DNA from: Rubrobacter tropicus
GTDB taxonomy: Bacteria > Actinomycetota > Rubrobacteria > Rubrobacterales > Rubrobacteraceae
Length of the DNA: 64,000 nucleotides
NCBI RefSeq assembly: GCF_011492945.1
Contig: NZ_CP045119.1
Span: 558,001 to 622,000, forward strand
Direction of reading: 5' to 3'
Positions 1-8,215 of the stretch are shown here, piece by piece. The position numbers and the translations under genes were made by a program. Each line of letters begins with the position of its first letter. Position 1 is the stretch's first letter. The notes beneath the pieces were generated by a model. That model had not been told where the DNA came from. It searched no databases and was given only the letters and a program-made list of their open reading frames with translations.

Positions 1-1
1 G

Positions 2-721
2 GTCTATTTCCCCGGCGTCGGCTGGTACCCGTTCAACCCGACCCCCGGCTTCTCCATGCCGTCCACGATGGAGGCGAACGCCCGCAGGCCGAGCATCCCG
101 GTCCCGTCGACCATCGGAGGCCCGACGGAGAACAACCTCGACCTGCGCCAGCGGCTGAACGAGCAACGCCCGGCCCCGGAACAACAGCAGCAGGACGCCC
201 GGCAGGATCGAAACACCGCCCCCTCGGAGGAGAGGCAGGCGCCCCTGTGGCCCCTGTTCGTGGCCCTGCCCGTGCTGCTCGTGGCGGCGGTCCCGCTCTC
301 CAAACGGGCGCTCGCGGCCCGCGGCAGGCCCGAAGACCTGTACGGCGACCTGACGGGACGCCTGCGCGACGTTTTGCCGCCCAACACCGCCGCCGTCGCG
401 GACTCCCCGGCCCTCACACCCACCGAGCGGGTCCTGCTGCTCTCCGGGGCCGCCGGCGTCGAGGAAGGACCGATGGGCGGGTTCGCCAGGGCCTACTCGG
501 ATCACCTCTACTCCGCCTCCGGGGACGCCGATGCCGTCGCCGCCGCCCACCGCCGCGCGCTAGGGGCCTACGGGCGACTGCCGCTCTGGAAGAGAACGCT
601 CGCCGCGGTAAACCCGTCTTCGCTCCTCGCCAGGATGGGAAAGAACGTCGCGTCGGGGCGGGCGCGGGCGGGGAAGGCGGTGCGGGGCAGGATACGGGCG
701 CTGCTCCGAAGGGGGCGTTGA
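2..721 (+). CDS. C-terminal part of a TgpA-type transglutaminase-like membrane protein (5' partial)
   Basis: The gene runs in from the left edge, so its start is outside the window. The frame opens with G-x-G-W-Y-P-F-N-P-T-P-G at codons 5-16, the stretch that closes the transglutaminase-like domain in TgpA-type proteins. A Gln/Arg-rich linker, one membrane segment (about codons 80-98) and an Ala/Arg-rich cytoplasmic tail follow, as in DUF4129-like tails of this family. The catalytic Cys-His-Asp residues would lie upstream and cannot be checked. The TGA stop overlaps the -35 box of the next gene's promoter. Family assignment is good; the substrate is unknown. Confidence 0.7.
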   Translation, partial: VYFPGVGWYPFNPTPGFSMPSTMEANARRPSIPVPSTIGGPTENNLDLRQRLNEQRPAPEQQQQDARQDRNTAPSEERQAPLWPLFVALPVLLVAAVPLSKRALAARGRPEDLYGDLTGRLRDVLPPNTAAVADSPALTPTERVLLLSGAAGVEEGPMGGFARAYSDHLYSASGDADAVAAAHRRALGAYGRLPLWKRTLAAVNPSSLLARMGKNVASGRARAGKAVRGRIRALLRRGR

Positions 722-746
722 AGTATACGGTAGGGGGTGTAATAAT
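718..746 (+). promoter_or_regulatory. Promoter of the A-type Fe-S carrier gene
   Basis: TTGAAG at 718-723 and AATAAT at 741-746 are separated by 17 bases, a good primary-sigma promoter. The -35 box overlaps the stop codon of the upstream gene. The spacer is unusually G-rich and matches the copper-operon operator further on. Confidence 0.7.
723..744 (+). promoter_or_regulatory. Putative CsoR-type operator in the Fe-S carrier promoter
   Basis: The spacer between the -35 and -10 boxes reads GTATACGGTAGGGGG followed by a T/G/A-rich arm. It shares GTATA, one variable base and GGTAGGGGG with the element in front of copA at 14894. The sequence match is seen directly; binding by CsoR is inferred. 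The 3' arm is less palindromic than at copA. Confidence 0.4.
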
Positions 747-785
747 TCGGCAACAAACCGCCCCACTACAGCACGGGAGGTGCTG

Positions 786-1133
786 ATGCAGCAGAAGCAA
801 GAGACCACTATCGTAAACATCACCGATAACGCTGCAGAGAAGGTCAAGGCCCTCATGGCCCAGGAGGGCGAAGAGGATCTCGCCCTGCGCATCGGCGTCA
901 GGCCCGGTGGCTGCTCCGGCTTCCAGTACAACATCTACTTCGACGACGAGATCGCCGACGACGACGAGGTCTTCGAGACCAAGGGCGTCAAGCTCGCCAT
1001 CGACGCCATGAGCGTCCCCTACATCATGGGCAGCGAGTTCGACTACGTCGACGGCCTCATGGGCGCCGGCTTCGCCGTCAACAACCCGAACGTCCAGGGT
1101 GGTTGCGGCTGCGGCAGCTCCTTTACTTGCTAG
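786..1133 (+). CDS. erpA: A-type iron-sulfur cluster carrier (ErpA/IscA/SufA family)
   Basis: A 115-residue HesB-like protein that takes up Fe-S clusters and passes them to apo-enzymes in the cytoplasm. The three family cysteines are present: Cys43 in G-G-C-S-G and Cys107/Cys109 in the C-terminal G-C-G-C-G. I place the start at ATG 786 because GGGAGG at 775-780 lies five bases upstream; a GTG at 780 in the same frame has no ribosome site. The gene stands alone with its own promoter, without other isc or suf genes nearby, which fits ErpA better than an operon-bound IscA. Exact subtype is not certain. Confidence 0.9.
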   Translation: MQQKQETTIVNITDNAAEKVKALMAQEGEEDLALRIGVRPGGCSGFQYNIYFDDEIADDDEVFETKGVKLAIDAMSVPYIMGSEFDYVDGLMGAGFAVNNPNVQGGCGCGSSFTC

Positions 1134-1182
1134 GCGGCCTCCTTCGGAGACCGCGCTGATAGCTGTCGGCTTTCAGCTTTAG
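1134..1182 (+). repeat. Composite intergenic element: stop-proximal hairpin plus TCAGC-type repeat
   Basis: Directly after the TAG stop is a hairpin GCGGCCTCC-TTC-GGAGACCGC (1134-1154), then GCTGATAGCTGTCGGC and TTTCAGC units. This is one of about fifteen such elements in the window. Confidence 0.75.
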
Positions 1183-1194
1183 ATCTTGGTTCGA

Positions 1195-1222
1195 AGCCCG
1201 GGGTTCTCGCCCCGGGCTTTTT
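1195..1222 (+). terminator. Rho-independent terminator of the Fe-S carrier gene
   Basis: Perfect 9-bp stem AGCCCGGGG / CCCCGGGCT with a six-base loop, followed by TTTTT. It terminates plus-strand transcription. The minus-strand gene that ends at 1287 has no matching T-run here. Confidence 0.9.
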
Positions 1223-1286
1223 GTTGCGCCGGTTTGCCGGGCCGGACGGGTGACGGCCACGTGGGGGCGTTTCGCGAAACGCTCCG

Positions 1287-2648
1287 CTACACGGCGTTCT
1301 CGTTGATGAGGTCTTCGAGGATGGTTACGGAGTCGGCGTCCAGTTTGGTGCCGCTGTCTTCTCGAAGGATGCCGAGGACCTTCTCCTTCGGCAGGGCCTT
1401 GTGGTACGGGCGGTCGGCGGAGAGGGCGTCGTAGATATCGGCGACGGCGAGGATTCTTGATGGGAAGTCGAGGTCTTCCGCCCCGACGCCCCGGTGGTAG
1501 CCCGAGCCGTCTAGCTTCTCGTGGTGGTTGGCGGCGGTCTCGGCGATGGGCCTGAAGGGTCCCACGCGGGAGAGGATCTCGTACGTCAGCTCGGGATGCC
1601 GCCTGACCTTCGCGTACTCCTCGTCCGTAAGCGGGCCGGGCTTGTCCAGGATGCGGTTGGAGATGCCGAGCTTGCCGATATCGTGCAGGAGGCCGGCGCG
1701 CATCAGGTCGCGCGTGGCGTCGGGCCCGAAGCCGGCCCTCTCTCCCATCGCCACGGCCACCTTCGCCACCCCTTCCGAGTGGCGGTACGTGAAGGGGGAC
1801 TTGGCGTCGATGATCTCGCCGAAGGCGCGGGCGACGAGGTCGACGCGCTCCGGGGTGGCCTCGAGGGTGCGGTCGTCGGGCTCCAGGCGGGTCACCTCCC
1901 GTTGCGGATCTTCCCGGGAGAGGTCCTTCCACAGCCCGCCCTCTGCGGCCTCGGCCAGCAAGACCTCGACCAGCGCCGGGTCGAACCAGCGTCCGCTGCG
2001 AACTCTAGCGACCTCCTCCGCCCCGGCGGGGCCGTGGGCCGTGAAAAAGACCTCGACCGTCTGGGCCAGGCCGCAGATGCGCGCCAAAAGCGGTATCTCC
2101 TCGCCCTTCAGCCCGTCGGGGTGGCCCCTGCCGTCCCAGTGCTCGTCGAGGCTCCGGATCGCCCAGGCCGTCTCCTCGGGGAAACCCATGAGGCGCGTGA
2201 TGTCCGCCCCGCGTTCGCAGCGGATGCGGATGAGGTTCCTCGACTCGGCCTGCCCCCTGGCCGCGAACCGGACCATTTTCCCGGCTTTCGCCAGCAACGA
2301 CCCGTCCGGGCTCACGGTGCGCGCCGCGTAGAGTGCGGCGTGGGGCAGGCTCGTCCAGTCCACGGTCTTTACTTTTTTCTTGGCCTCCATGTCGTCGGCG
2401 TCGAAGAGGGTGGACATCATGGAGGCGTTGCTCGAACACCCGGCGTCCTTGAGCAGCAGGGCGTAGAAGAGCGCAGAACGCATCTCCGCGTCGAGCCCGA
2501 GCCGCCCCGCCACCTTCATCCCCACGAGGCACGAACGGACGGTGTGCCCTTCAGGCTGCCCCTCTACCAGGTCGAGCGCGAAGGAGAGCGCCGAGAGGAC
2601 CTCGGAGAACCTGAGGTCCCCCGACTCCCGCTTCGTCTGCGGGCTCAT
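1287..2648 (-). CDS. HD-GYP domain protein with a degenerate N-terminal HD-GYP copy
   Basis: A 453-residue protein predicted to hydrolyse cyclic di-GMP or a related cyclic dinucleotide. The C-terminal half has the metal-site motifs: His290, H-D-I-G-K at 322-326, H-P-E at 351, H-H-E-K at 375-378 and D-G-S-G-Y-H at 380-385 (His where the family name has Pro). The N-terminal half repeats the fold but is degenerate: K-D-A-G at 67-70 replaces H-D-I-G, while D-E-H-W-D-G-R-G-H-P-D-G at 168-179 is recognisable, so it is probably regulatory. The start is ATG 2648, overlapping the upstream Nudix stop (ATGA). A longer open frame to 2888 would cover the Nudix gene and was rejected. Confidence 0.88.
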   Translation of the reverse strand: MSPQTKRESGDLRFSEVLSALSFALDLVEGQPEGHTVRSCLVGMKVAGRLGLDAEMRSALFYALLLKDAGCSSNASMMSTLFDADDMEAKKKVKTVDWTSLPHAALYAARTVSPDGSLLAKAGKMVRFAARGQAESRNLIRIRCERGADITRLMGFPEETAWAIRSLDEHWDGRGHPDGLKGEEIPLLARICGLAQTVEVFFTAHGPAGAEEVARVRSGRWFDPALVEVLLAEAAEGGLWKDLSREDPQREVTRLEPDDRTLEATPERVDLVARAFGEIIDAKSPFTYRHSEGVAKVAVAMGERAGFGPDATRDLMRAGLLHDIGKLGISNRILDKPGPLTDEEYAKVRRHPELTYEILSRVGPFRPIAETAANHHEKLDGSGYHRGVGAEDLDFPSRILAVADIYDALSADRPYHKALPKEKVLGILREDSGTKLDADSVTILEDLINENAV

Positions 2649-3199
2649 CGCGCCCCTTCTTCCAGCCGCCGCAGGGCGAGCATGACCGCGGCCACGCCGC
2701 TGGAGGAGACGATCTCGCCGGAATGGACCAGCCCGAAGATCTTGTCGAGCGGCACGCGCACCACCTCGATCGACTCGTGCTCGTCCGGGTCGGGCGGGGA
2801 CTTCTCCTCCACGCCGCGGGCGAGGAACAGGTATGCCCAGTTGTCTTTCAGGCTTGGGGACGAGGCGAGCGAACCGAGCGGCTCCCACTCCCCGCCCCCG
2901 TAGCCGGTCTCCTCCGCCAACTCCCGCCTGGCCGCGACCTCGGGCTCCTCGCCCGGCTCGACGAGGCCGGCCGGCAGCCCGAGCTCCAGCATCTCGATCG
3001 GCGGCCTGTACTGGCGCACCAGGACGACCTCGCCGCCCTCCGTGACCGGAAAAATTATGGCCGCGTCGGGACGTTCGAGGACGTAGTAAGGGTCCTTGAC
3101 CGAGCCGTCGGGGAGGCGCAGCCGGTCGGAGCGGAGGTTGAAGTAAGGGGTCTCGAGGAGCCTTTCGCCGCCGAGGCGCTCCCAGGCGCCTTCAGCCAA
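2645..3199 (-). CDS. Nudix hydrolase, ADP-ribose pyrophosphatase type
   Basis: A 184-residue Nudix protein. The full Nudix box G-x5-E-x7-R-E-L-x-E-E-x-G is present in the middle of the protein, and the flanking sequence (L-V-R-Q-Y-R-P, then G-L-P-A-G) is typical of ADP-ribose pyrophosphatases that cleave ADP-ribose to AMP and ribose 5-phosphate. The likely start is TTG 3199, which overlaps the stop of the receiver gene. The open frame continues to 3313, but that extension is Arg-rich and lies antisense-like over the receiver frame. It is the middle gene of a three-gene operon. Confidence 0.85.
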   Translation of the reverse strand: MAEGAWERLGGERLLETPYFNLRSDRLRLPDGSVKDPYYVLERPDAAIIFPVTEGGEVVLVRQYRPPIEMLELGLPAGLVEPGEEPEVAARRELAEETGYGGGEWEPLGSLASSPSLKDNWAYLFLARGVEEKSPPDPDEHESIEVVRVPLDKIFGLVHSGEIVSSSGVAAVMLALRRLEEGAR

Positions 3200-3587
3200 C
3201 GCCCGCCTCGTCCGTGGTGTCGGACGCCTCGCCCTCGGCCAGGACCTTCGGCAGGTCCTTCGTAAAGGCGCTGCGGGCCATGACGCGGTCGCAGCCCGCC
3301 TCCTTTGCCGCAACCGCGAGGTCCTTCTGGACGTGGGAGAGAAAGCCCACGGTCTTTACGCTTCTCGTCTCGTCCTCGGACCTCACGGTCTGTAAGACCT
3401 GTAGAGGATCGAAGCGGGAGGAGTTGAGGTCCAGGATCAGGAGGTCAGGGGGGGAGGTCCTGATGGCGTCATCCAGCTTCTTGGGATTGCGGGGGAAGGA
3501 GGCCGTGATGCCGAGCTGTGTGGCGGTCTCGGAGATCTTGCTCCGAAACAGCAGGTCTTCCACGGCCGCAACTATTCGTCTCGCCAA
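3192..3587 (-). CDS. Stand-alone receiver-like protein
   Basis: A 131-residue single-domain protein resembling response-regulator receivers. The phosphoacceptor-like Asp sits in L-L-I-L-D-L-N-S near residue 54, with an acidic pair (E-D) near residues 10-11. The usual Thr/Ser and Lys of the active site are not clear: the place of K-P-F is taken by M-A-R-S-A-F. It may therefore be a pseudo-receiver. First gene of the operon with the Nudix and HD-GYP genes; no kinase is adjacent. Confidence 0.65.
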   Translation of the reverse strand: MARRIVAAVEDLLFRSKISETATQLGITASFPRNPKKLDDAIRTSPPDLLILDLNSSRFDPLQVLQTVRSEDETRSVKTVGFLSHVQKDLAVAAKEAGCDRVMARSAFTKDLPKVLAEGEASDTTDEAGVG

Positions 3588-3650
3588 GACCGATTCCCCT
3601 CCGCGTTTCTCATTGGTATGCCTCGCACATTCTACCCCGTGGGGTTGCGG

Positions 3651-3656
3651 TATCCT
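3651..3656 (+). promoter_or_regulatory. -10 box of a probable leaderless promoter (ABC exporter)
   Basis: TATCCT is followed by exactly six bases and then the GTG start at 3663. This spacing would put the transcription start on the start codon. No Shine-Dalgarno sequence is visible. Confidence 0.5.
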
Positions 3657-3662
3657 ATTCGG

Positions 3663-5480
3663 GTGGACAGATTGATCGAAGCCCGCGCCGGCCTGCGGCG
3701 CACGCGAGAGACGCTATCCAACTTCACGCCGTTCCTGAAGACCCGCCGTAAGGGCCTGCTCTTCGCGCTCTTCGTCCTCCTCGTGGAGACCGGGACGAGC
3801 CTCGCCCAACCGTGGCCCCTCGCCCTCACCATAGACTACGTCCTCACGGACAACGAGCCCGTGCCGGCCTTCCTGCCGGGGTTCTTGCAGGACAAGGCGG
3901 CCCTGCTCGCCGCGATTGCGTTCCTTATAGTCTTCATCTTCATGCTCACCCGGAGCATCGCCTCATTCCGGCGCTTTCTCCTGCAGAAGCTCGGGCAGGA
4001 GACGGTCTTCGACATGCGCGAGTCCCTGTACGCGAAGGTTCACGCTCTGGGCCTCGACTACCACGGCAAGAAGCGAACCGGCGACACCATCACCCGCGTG
4101 ACGAGCGACGTGAAGGAGGTGCGCACGCTGCTGGTCGACTCCGTGGTCGAGGTGTTGTCTTCCGTCATGATCCTGCTCGGCATGCTCGTCGTGATGCTCT
4201 GGATGAACTGGCAACTCACCCTGCTCGCCCTGGTTACGGTCCCTTTCCTCTTTCTCGCCGTGAGCCGCTACCGGCGGGCGCTCGTCGAGAGGATGCGGGT
4301 GGTGAGGACCAAGGAAGGCATCATAGCGAGCGTTATGCAGGAGGCGATAACGGGCATCCGGGCCGTAAAGCTCTTCGCCCGCGAGAACGACGAGATGGAG
4401 CGGTTTCGCAAGGAGAGCCGCGAGTCCTTGCGCGCCAGCGTCGACAGCGCCGTCATAGAGGCCAAATTCAGCACCGTCCTCGGCATCGTCGGCGGCATCG
4501 GCACGGCCCTCGTCGTCTACTTCGGCGCGAGGCAGGTGCTCTCGGGCGCCCTCTCGTTGGGCGACCTTACGGTCTTCGTGGCCTACCTCGCGCTCTTTCT
4601 CTCGCCTCTGTGGGCCTTGAGCCGGCAGGTCAACCAGATCGGCAAGTCCCTCGTCTCCGGGGAGCGCATAATCGAGCTCCTGAACGCAAACCCTACCGTC
4701 AAGGACGAGCCGGGCGCCGTCCAGGCACCCCCCTTCGAAGGCAACGTCGCCTTCGAGAACGTGCGCTTCGCCTACGAGGACGAGGCCGGGGAGGTCTTGC
4801 GGGGCGTGGACTTCGAGGTCGAGGCAGGCAGCCGCGTCGCCCTCGTCGGCGTTAGCGGCGCCGGGAAGACCACCGTGACGAGCCTTGTAGCGCGCCTCTA
4901 CGATCCCTGGCAGGGACGGGTCCTGATAGACGGGCGGGACGTAAAGGACTTCACGCTAAAGTCCTTGCGGGATGAGATCACCTTCGTCCCCCAGGACCCC
5001 ATGCTCTTCAGGGCGACGGTCGCGGACAACATCTCCTACGGCAAGCCTGGTGCCGACCGGGACGAGATCGAAGCCGTGGCAAACCTCGCCGGTGCCGACG
5101 ACTTCATAAACGGGATGCCGGAAGGCTACGACACTATGCTCTCGGAACGGGGCGAGAGCCTTTCGGGGGGGCAGCGCCAGCGCATCTCCATAGCCCGCGC
5201 GATGCTGCGGGACACCCCTATCCTGATCCTGGACGAGCCCCAATCAGGCCTGGACGCCGAGGCGGCGAGCGCGGTGGAGGAGAGCTGGCGGGCGCTGACG
5301 GCGGGCAGGACCACCTTCGTCATAGCCCACGAGCTGAGGCTCGTCAGGAACGTAGACCAGATCCTGGTCCTCGAAGAGGGCCGCGTCGCCGAGGCCGGCA
5401 CCCACGAAGACCTCGTCTCATCGGGCGGCCTCTACGCCAGGCTCCTCTCCCTCCAGGAACGCGACCCCGTCCAGCCATAG
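3663..5480 (+). CDS. ABC exporter half-transporter (fused membrane and ATPase domains)
   Basis: A 605-residue protein with an N-terminal six-helix ABC exporter membrane domain and a C-terminal nucleotide-binding domain. Walker A is G-V-S-G-A-G-K-T-T, the signature is L-S-G-G-Q-R-Q-R, Walker B is L-I-L-D-E-P and the switch is I-A-H-E-L. It would act in the inner membrane as a homodimer or with a partner, exporting lipid, drug or peptide; nothing nearby identifies the substrate. The start is taken as GTG 3663 because of the -10 box six bases upstream. An ATG at 3618 would add 15 residues but lies upstream of that box. Confidence 0.88.
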   Translation: MDRLIEARAGLRRTRETLSNFTPFLKTRRKGLLFALFVLLVETGTSLAQPWPLALTIDYVLTDNEPVPAFLPGFLQDKAALLAAIAFLIVFIFMLTRSIASFRRFLLQKLGQETVFDMRESLYAKVHALGLDYHGKKRTGDTITRVTSDVKEVRTLLVDSVVEVLSSVMILLGMLVVMLWMNWQLTLLALVTVPFLFLAVSRYRRALVERMRVVRTKEGIIASVMQEAITGIRAVKLFARENDEMERFRKESRESLRASVDSAVIEAKFSTVLGIVGGIGTALVVYFGARQVLSGALSLGDLTVFVAYLALFLSPLWALSRQVNQIGKSLVSGERIIELLNANPTVKDEPGAVQAPPFEGNVAFENVRFAYEDEAGEVLRGVDFEVEAGSRVALVGVSGAGKTTVTSLVARLYDPWQGRVLIDGRDVKDFTLKSLRDEITFVPQDPMLFRATVADNISYGKPGADRDEIEAVANLAGADDFINGMPEGYDTMLSERGESLSGGQRQRISIARAMLRDTPILILDEPQSGLDAEAASAVEESWRALTAGRTTFVIAHELRLVRNVDQILVLEEGRVAEAGTHEDLVSSGGLYARLLSLQERDPVQP

Positions 5481-5492
5481 AGCGGAGAATCC

Positions 5493-5564
5493 TTGAAAGA
5501 ACTCCTGATAATCAGCATAGTCCTTACCGCCGTCGCCGTCTTTATCTACGTCTCTTTCGCGTAG
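5493..5564 (+). CDS. Possible 23-residue single-span membrane peptide
   Basis: A TTG start at 5493 follows GGAG at 5484-5487 and opens a 23-codon frame that ends in TAG. After M-K-E-L the rest is almost entirely hydrophobic (Leu, Ile, Val, Ala, Phe), enough for one membrane span. It begins 12 bases after the ABC exporter stop and could be co-transcribed with it. Short length and a TTG start make it uncertain. It could be a small regulatory subunit of the exporter, which is inference only. Confidence 0.4.
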   Translation: MKELLIISIVLTAVAVFIYVSFA

Positions 5565-5654
5565 ACGCGCCGCCATGCTGGTAGTGGGAGGGACTGGGAG
5601 AGCGCCGAGGCGGCTTGGGTGGAGAACGGTTGACTCCGGGCGACCGGGGTGGCA

Positions 5655-6359
5655 TTAGAGGTCTGCGAATTTGTAGCCCGCGCCACGGACGGTCAGGACG
5701 TAGCGGGGGTTCTGGGGGTCGGGCTCTAGCTTTTTACGGATGTGCTGGACGTGTACGTCCGCCGCGCGGGCCTCGCCGAAAAAGTCCCCGTCCCAGAGGT
5801 GGCGCATGATCTGCTCCCGGCTGTAGACCCGGCCGGGCGAGGAGGCGAGCAGCGCCAGCACCTCGAACTCCTTGGCGGTCAGGGAGGCCGTCTCGTTCTG
5901 GCTCATGACTTCCCGTTTGAGGAGGTCGACCTCGAGACCGGGGAACTCCAACTTCTGGGTCTGCTGGCCCTCGGCCGAGTCCAGGCGCCTGCGCCTCAGG
6001 TGGGCGCGAACCCGGCTCACGAGCTGGCGCGGGGAGAAAGGCTTGGTGACGTAATCGTCGGCCCCGACCTCCAGGCCGACGACCACGCTGGTCTCGTCGT
6101 CGCGGGCGGTCAGCATGATAATGGGCACGGCCTTGTTGCGGGAGGAGCCGGACCGAAGCTCCCGGCACACGGAGACCCCGTCAACACCGGGGAGCATGAC
6201 GTCGAGCACCACGAGGTCGAAGGTCTCGGCGCCGCCGAGTCGCCTCAGGGCGTCCTCGCCGCTGGGTACCGTGGAGGTCTCCATGCCCTCCCGCGAGAGG
6301 GCGTGCTCCACCACGTCCCGAACCGCCGGATCGTCCTCGACCACGAGTATCCTGCTCAT
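5655..6359 (-). CDS. OmpR/PhoB-family response regulator
   Basis: A 234-residue two-domain regulator. The receiver has Asp53 in V-L-D-V-M-L-P-G, Thr84 and Lys106 in T-K-P-F; the C-terminal winged helix (about 130-232) carries the S-R-E-Q-I and V-R-G-x-G-Y-K-F motifs of OmpR-type DNA binding. Its ATG overlaps the stop of the sensor kinase (ATGA), so the two are translated as a pair. The signal is unknown. The pair resembles PhoP/PhoR-type systems in layout (PAS in the kinase), but no phosphate genes are nearby. Confidence 0.92.
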   Translation of the reverse strand: MSRILVVEDDPAVRDVVEHALSREGMETSTVPSGEDALRRLGGAETFDLVVLDVMLPGVDGVSVCRELRSGSSRNKAVPIIMLTARDDETSVVVGLEVGADDYVTKPFSPRQLVSRVRAHLRRRRLDSAEGQQTQKLEFPGLEVDLLKREVMSQNETASLTAKEFEVLALLASSPGRVYSREQIMRHLWDGDFFGEARAADVHVQHIRKKLEPDPQNPRYVLTVRGAGYKFADL

Positions 6360-8041
6360 CTCCCATCCTCCTCCGGCAAGATTATCTCTACCCGCGTGCC
6401 CGCTCCCCCCTCGGAAGAGAGGGAGATCTCGCCCCCCATCCGGCGGACCAGATCCCGGCAGATGGGGAGCCCCAGCCCGAACCCGCCGGAGCCGTCCCTA
6501 CCCCGGTAGAAGCGCTCGAAAACGTAGGGCAGGTCCTCCTCCGGGATGCCGTCGCCGTCGTCCTCGACAGCGAGCCTGGGCCCGTCCGCGCGCAGCCGCA
6601 CCGCGCCGCCCCCGTGCTGGAAGGCGTTGTTGAGGAGGACCAGGAGGACCTGGTCCAACCACTCCCGGTCCGCGAGCACGCGACCCCCCTCGCCGTCGAC
6701 GCGGAGGGCGTGGCCCGCCCTTTCTGCGAGCGGGCGCATGCGCTCGGCGGCCTCGCTGGCGGCGAGCTTCGTGTCGAGCGGCTCCGGCTCGGGGTCCCGG
6801 CCGTCTGAGCCCGTGCGGGCCAGGCGCAGCAGCGTCTCCGAGAGCCGCTGCATGCGACGGGCTTCTGAGTGGATGTGGTTCAGGAAGCGCCGCCGGAGCT
6901 CCGCGTCCTCGTCTCCGGTCAGCAGCAGCTCGGAGGCGCCGAGGATGGTGGTGATGGGAGTCTTTAGCTCGTGGGCGGCGTTCGCGAGGAAGCGCTGCTG
7001 GTTGGCTTCCAGGCGCCGTCCTTCGGAGAGGTCCTGCACGACCACGAGCACGCCGCCCTTGTGATCGTCGAAGGCGGGCATGCGCTCCAGGTAGACCCTC
7101 AGGAAGTCCTCCCCGGCACGAACGCGGGCCTCGCCGCACTCGCCCTCGACCGCGCAGCGGGCCACGGCGCGCGGCAGGTCGTAGTCCTCGAAGGCGTCGG
7201 GCACCTTGCCGGGGGCCGTATCTTCCTTGAGGTTCAACATACTTCTTACGGAGTTGTTGGCGAACATGACGTCGCCTTCGAGATCTACGGCCAGCACGCC
7301 CTCGCTGAGGCTGTTCACCACGGCGTCGAGCGTGGCGTTGTTCTCCTCCAACTGGACAAAGGAGGCCTGCAGCCTGGCCGCCATGGCGTTGAACGATCGC
7401 GCGAGTTCCCCGAGCTCGTCGTCCGAGCCCGGCCGGATGCGTGAGGAAAAGTCGCCCCCCTCGATGGATCTGGCGCCCAGCGTCAGGCGCTCTATCCGAC
7501 GGGAGAGGAGGGTGGCGAGCAGGAACATCAGACCGCCGCCGAGCACGGAAGCTATCGCCGCCGCTTCGAGGCCGCTGCGCAGGAACAACTCGTAGGCCGT
7601 CGCCTCGAACTCTTCCGAGGCGAGGATGATCCCGCCCGCAAAGGAGCCCTCGACGACCACCGGCTGCACCGCCACGCTCACGCCGCCCCTCCGCTCGAAC
7701 GCCCGTTCGCCGACGGCGGCCGTCCTCAACGCCTCCCCGGAGGGCTCGAAGCCGTCGACCGACCCGTCGCGGGCCACGATGCTGCCGAGCTGGTCCACTA
7801 CCACGACCTCGCCGCCCGTGGAGTCGGCCGCGAGCGCGAGTTCGTTGCGGAAGGCTTCGTCGCCGCGCGTCTTGGAGAGGGCGTCGGCCGTCGCCGCGGC
7901 CTGGCTTGTGACGATGCTCTGGGCGGAGGCCGTGATCCTGGCCCTCAACGTGGGCACGCCGTAGAGGAACATCAAGGCTATGGAGAGCAGCACGATGAGC
8001 ACGGCGGCCAGCGGCATCCATATGCGAAGTTTTAGACCCAC
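6356..8041 (-). CDS. Membrane sensor histidine kinase with HAMP and PAS domains
   Basis: A 561-residue kinase. Membrane segments at about 8-28 and 159-180 enclose an extracellular sensor region; then come HAMP (about 180-232), PAS (about 240-335), the phosphorylated His357 in A-A-H-E-L-K-T-P, and an ATPase domain with N-N-A-F-Q-H (N box), D-D-G-D-G-I-P and G-F-G-L-G-L-P. It would phosphorylate the regulator encoded immediately downstream. The GTG start at 8041 has no ribosome site but lies six bases after TAGAAT, the arrangement of a leaderless message. Confidence 0.92.
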   Translation of the reverse strand: MGLKLRIWMPLAAVLIVLLSIALMFLYGVPTLRARITASAQSIVTSQAAATADALSKTRGDEAFRNELALAADSTGGEVVVVDQLGSIVARDGSVDGFEPSGEALRTAAVGERAFERRGGVSVAVQPVVVEGSFAGGIILASEEFEATAYELFLRSGLEAAAIASVLGGGLMFLLATLLSRRIERLTLGARSIEGGDFSSRIRPGSDDELGELARSFNAMAARLQASFVQLEENNATLDAVVNSLSEGVLAVDLEGDVMFANNSVRSMLNLKEDTAPGKVPDAFEDYDLPRAVARCAVEGECGEARVRAGEDFLRVYLERMPAFDDHKGGVLVVVQDLSEGRRLEANQQRFLANAAHELKTPITTILGASELLLTGDEDAELRRRFLNHIHSEARRMQRLSETLLRLARTGSDGRDPEPEPLDTKLAASEAAERMRPLAERAGHALRVDGEGGRVLADREWLDQVLLVLLNNAFQHGGGAVRLRADGPRLAVEDDGDGIPEEDLPYVFERFYRGRDGSGGFGLGLPICRDLVRRMGGEISLSSEGGAGTRVEIILPEEDGR

Positions 8042-8047
8042 GCGCGG

Positions 8048-8053
8048 ATTCTA
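8048..8053 (-). promoter_or_regulatory. -10 box of a probable leaderless promoter (sensor kinase operon)
   Basis: On the minus strand TAGAAT is followed by six bases and then GTG at 8041. No Shine-Dalgarno sequence lies in between. Confidence 0.6.
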
Positions 8054-8215
8054 TACCTCCCGTCCGGGGACCCCCGCCGCCAAGGGCCCGTGGTTCCGGA
8101 AGTGTTACGCGTTCTTGACCGTACGTTAACGGGGCTTTACGCGGGCTTAAGCAAGAACCGGAAGAATGGAACACGCCGGCAAGACGGCCTGGTAAAGCGA
8201 CGACGGGGGACGAGG

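Noticed and set aside
1521-2903. 460-codon plus-strand open frame
   Set aside because: Antisense shadow of the HD-GYP gene; no domain and no ribosome site.
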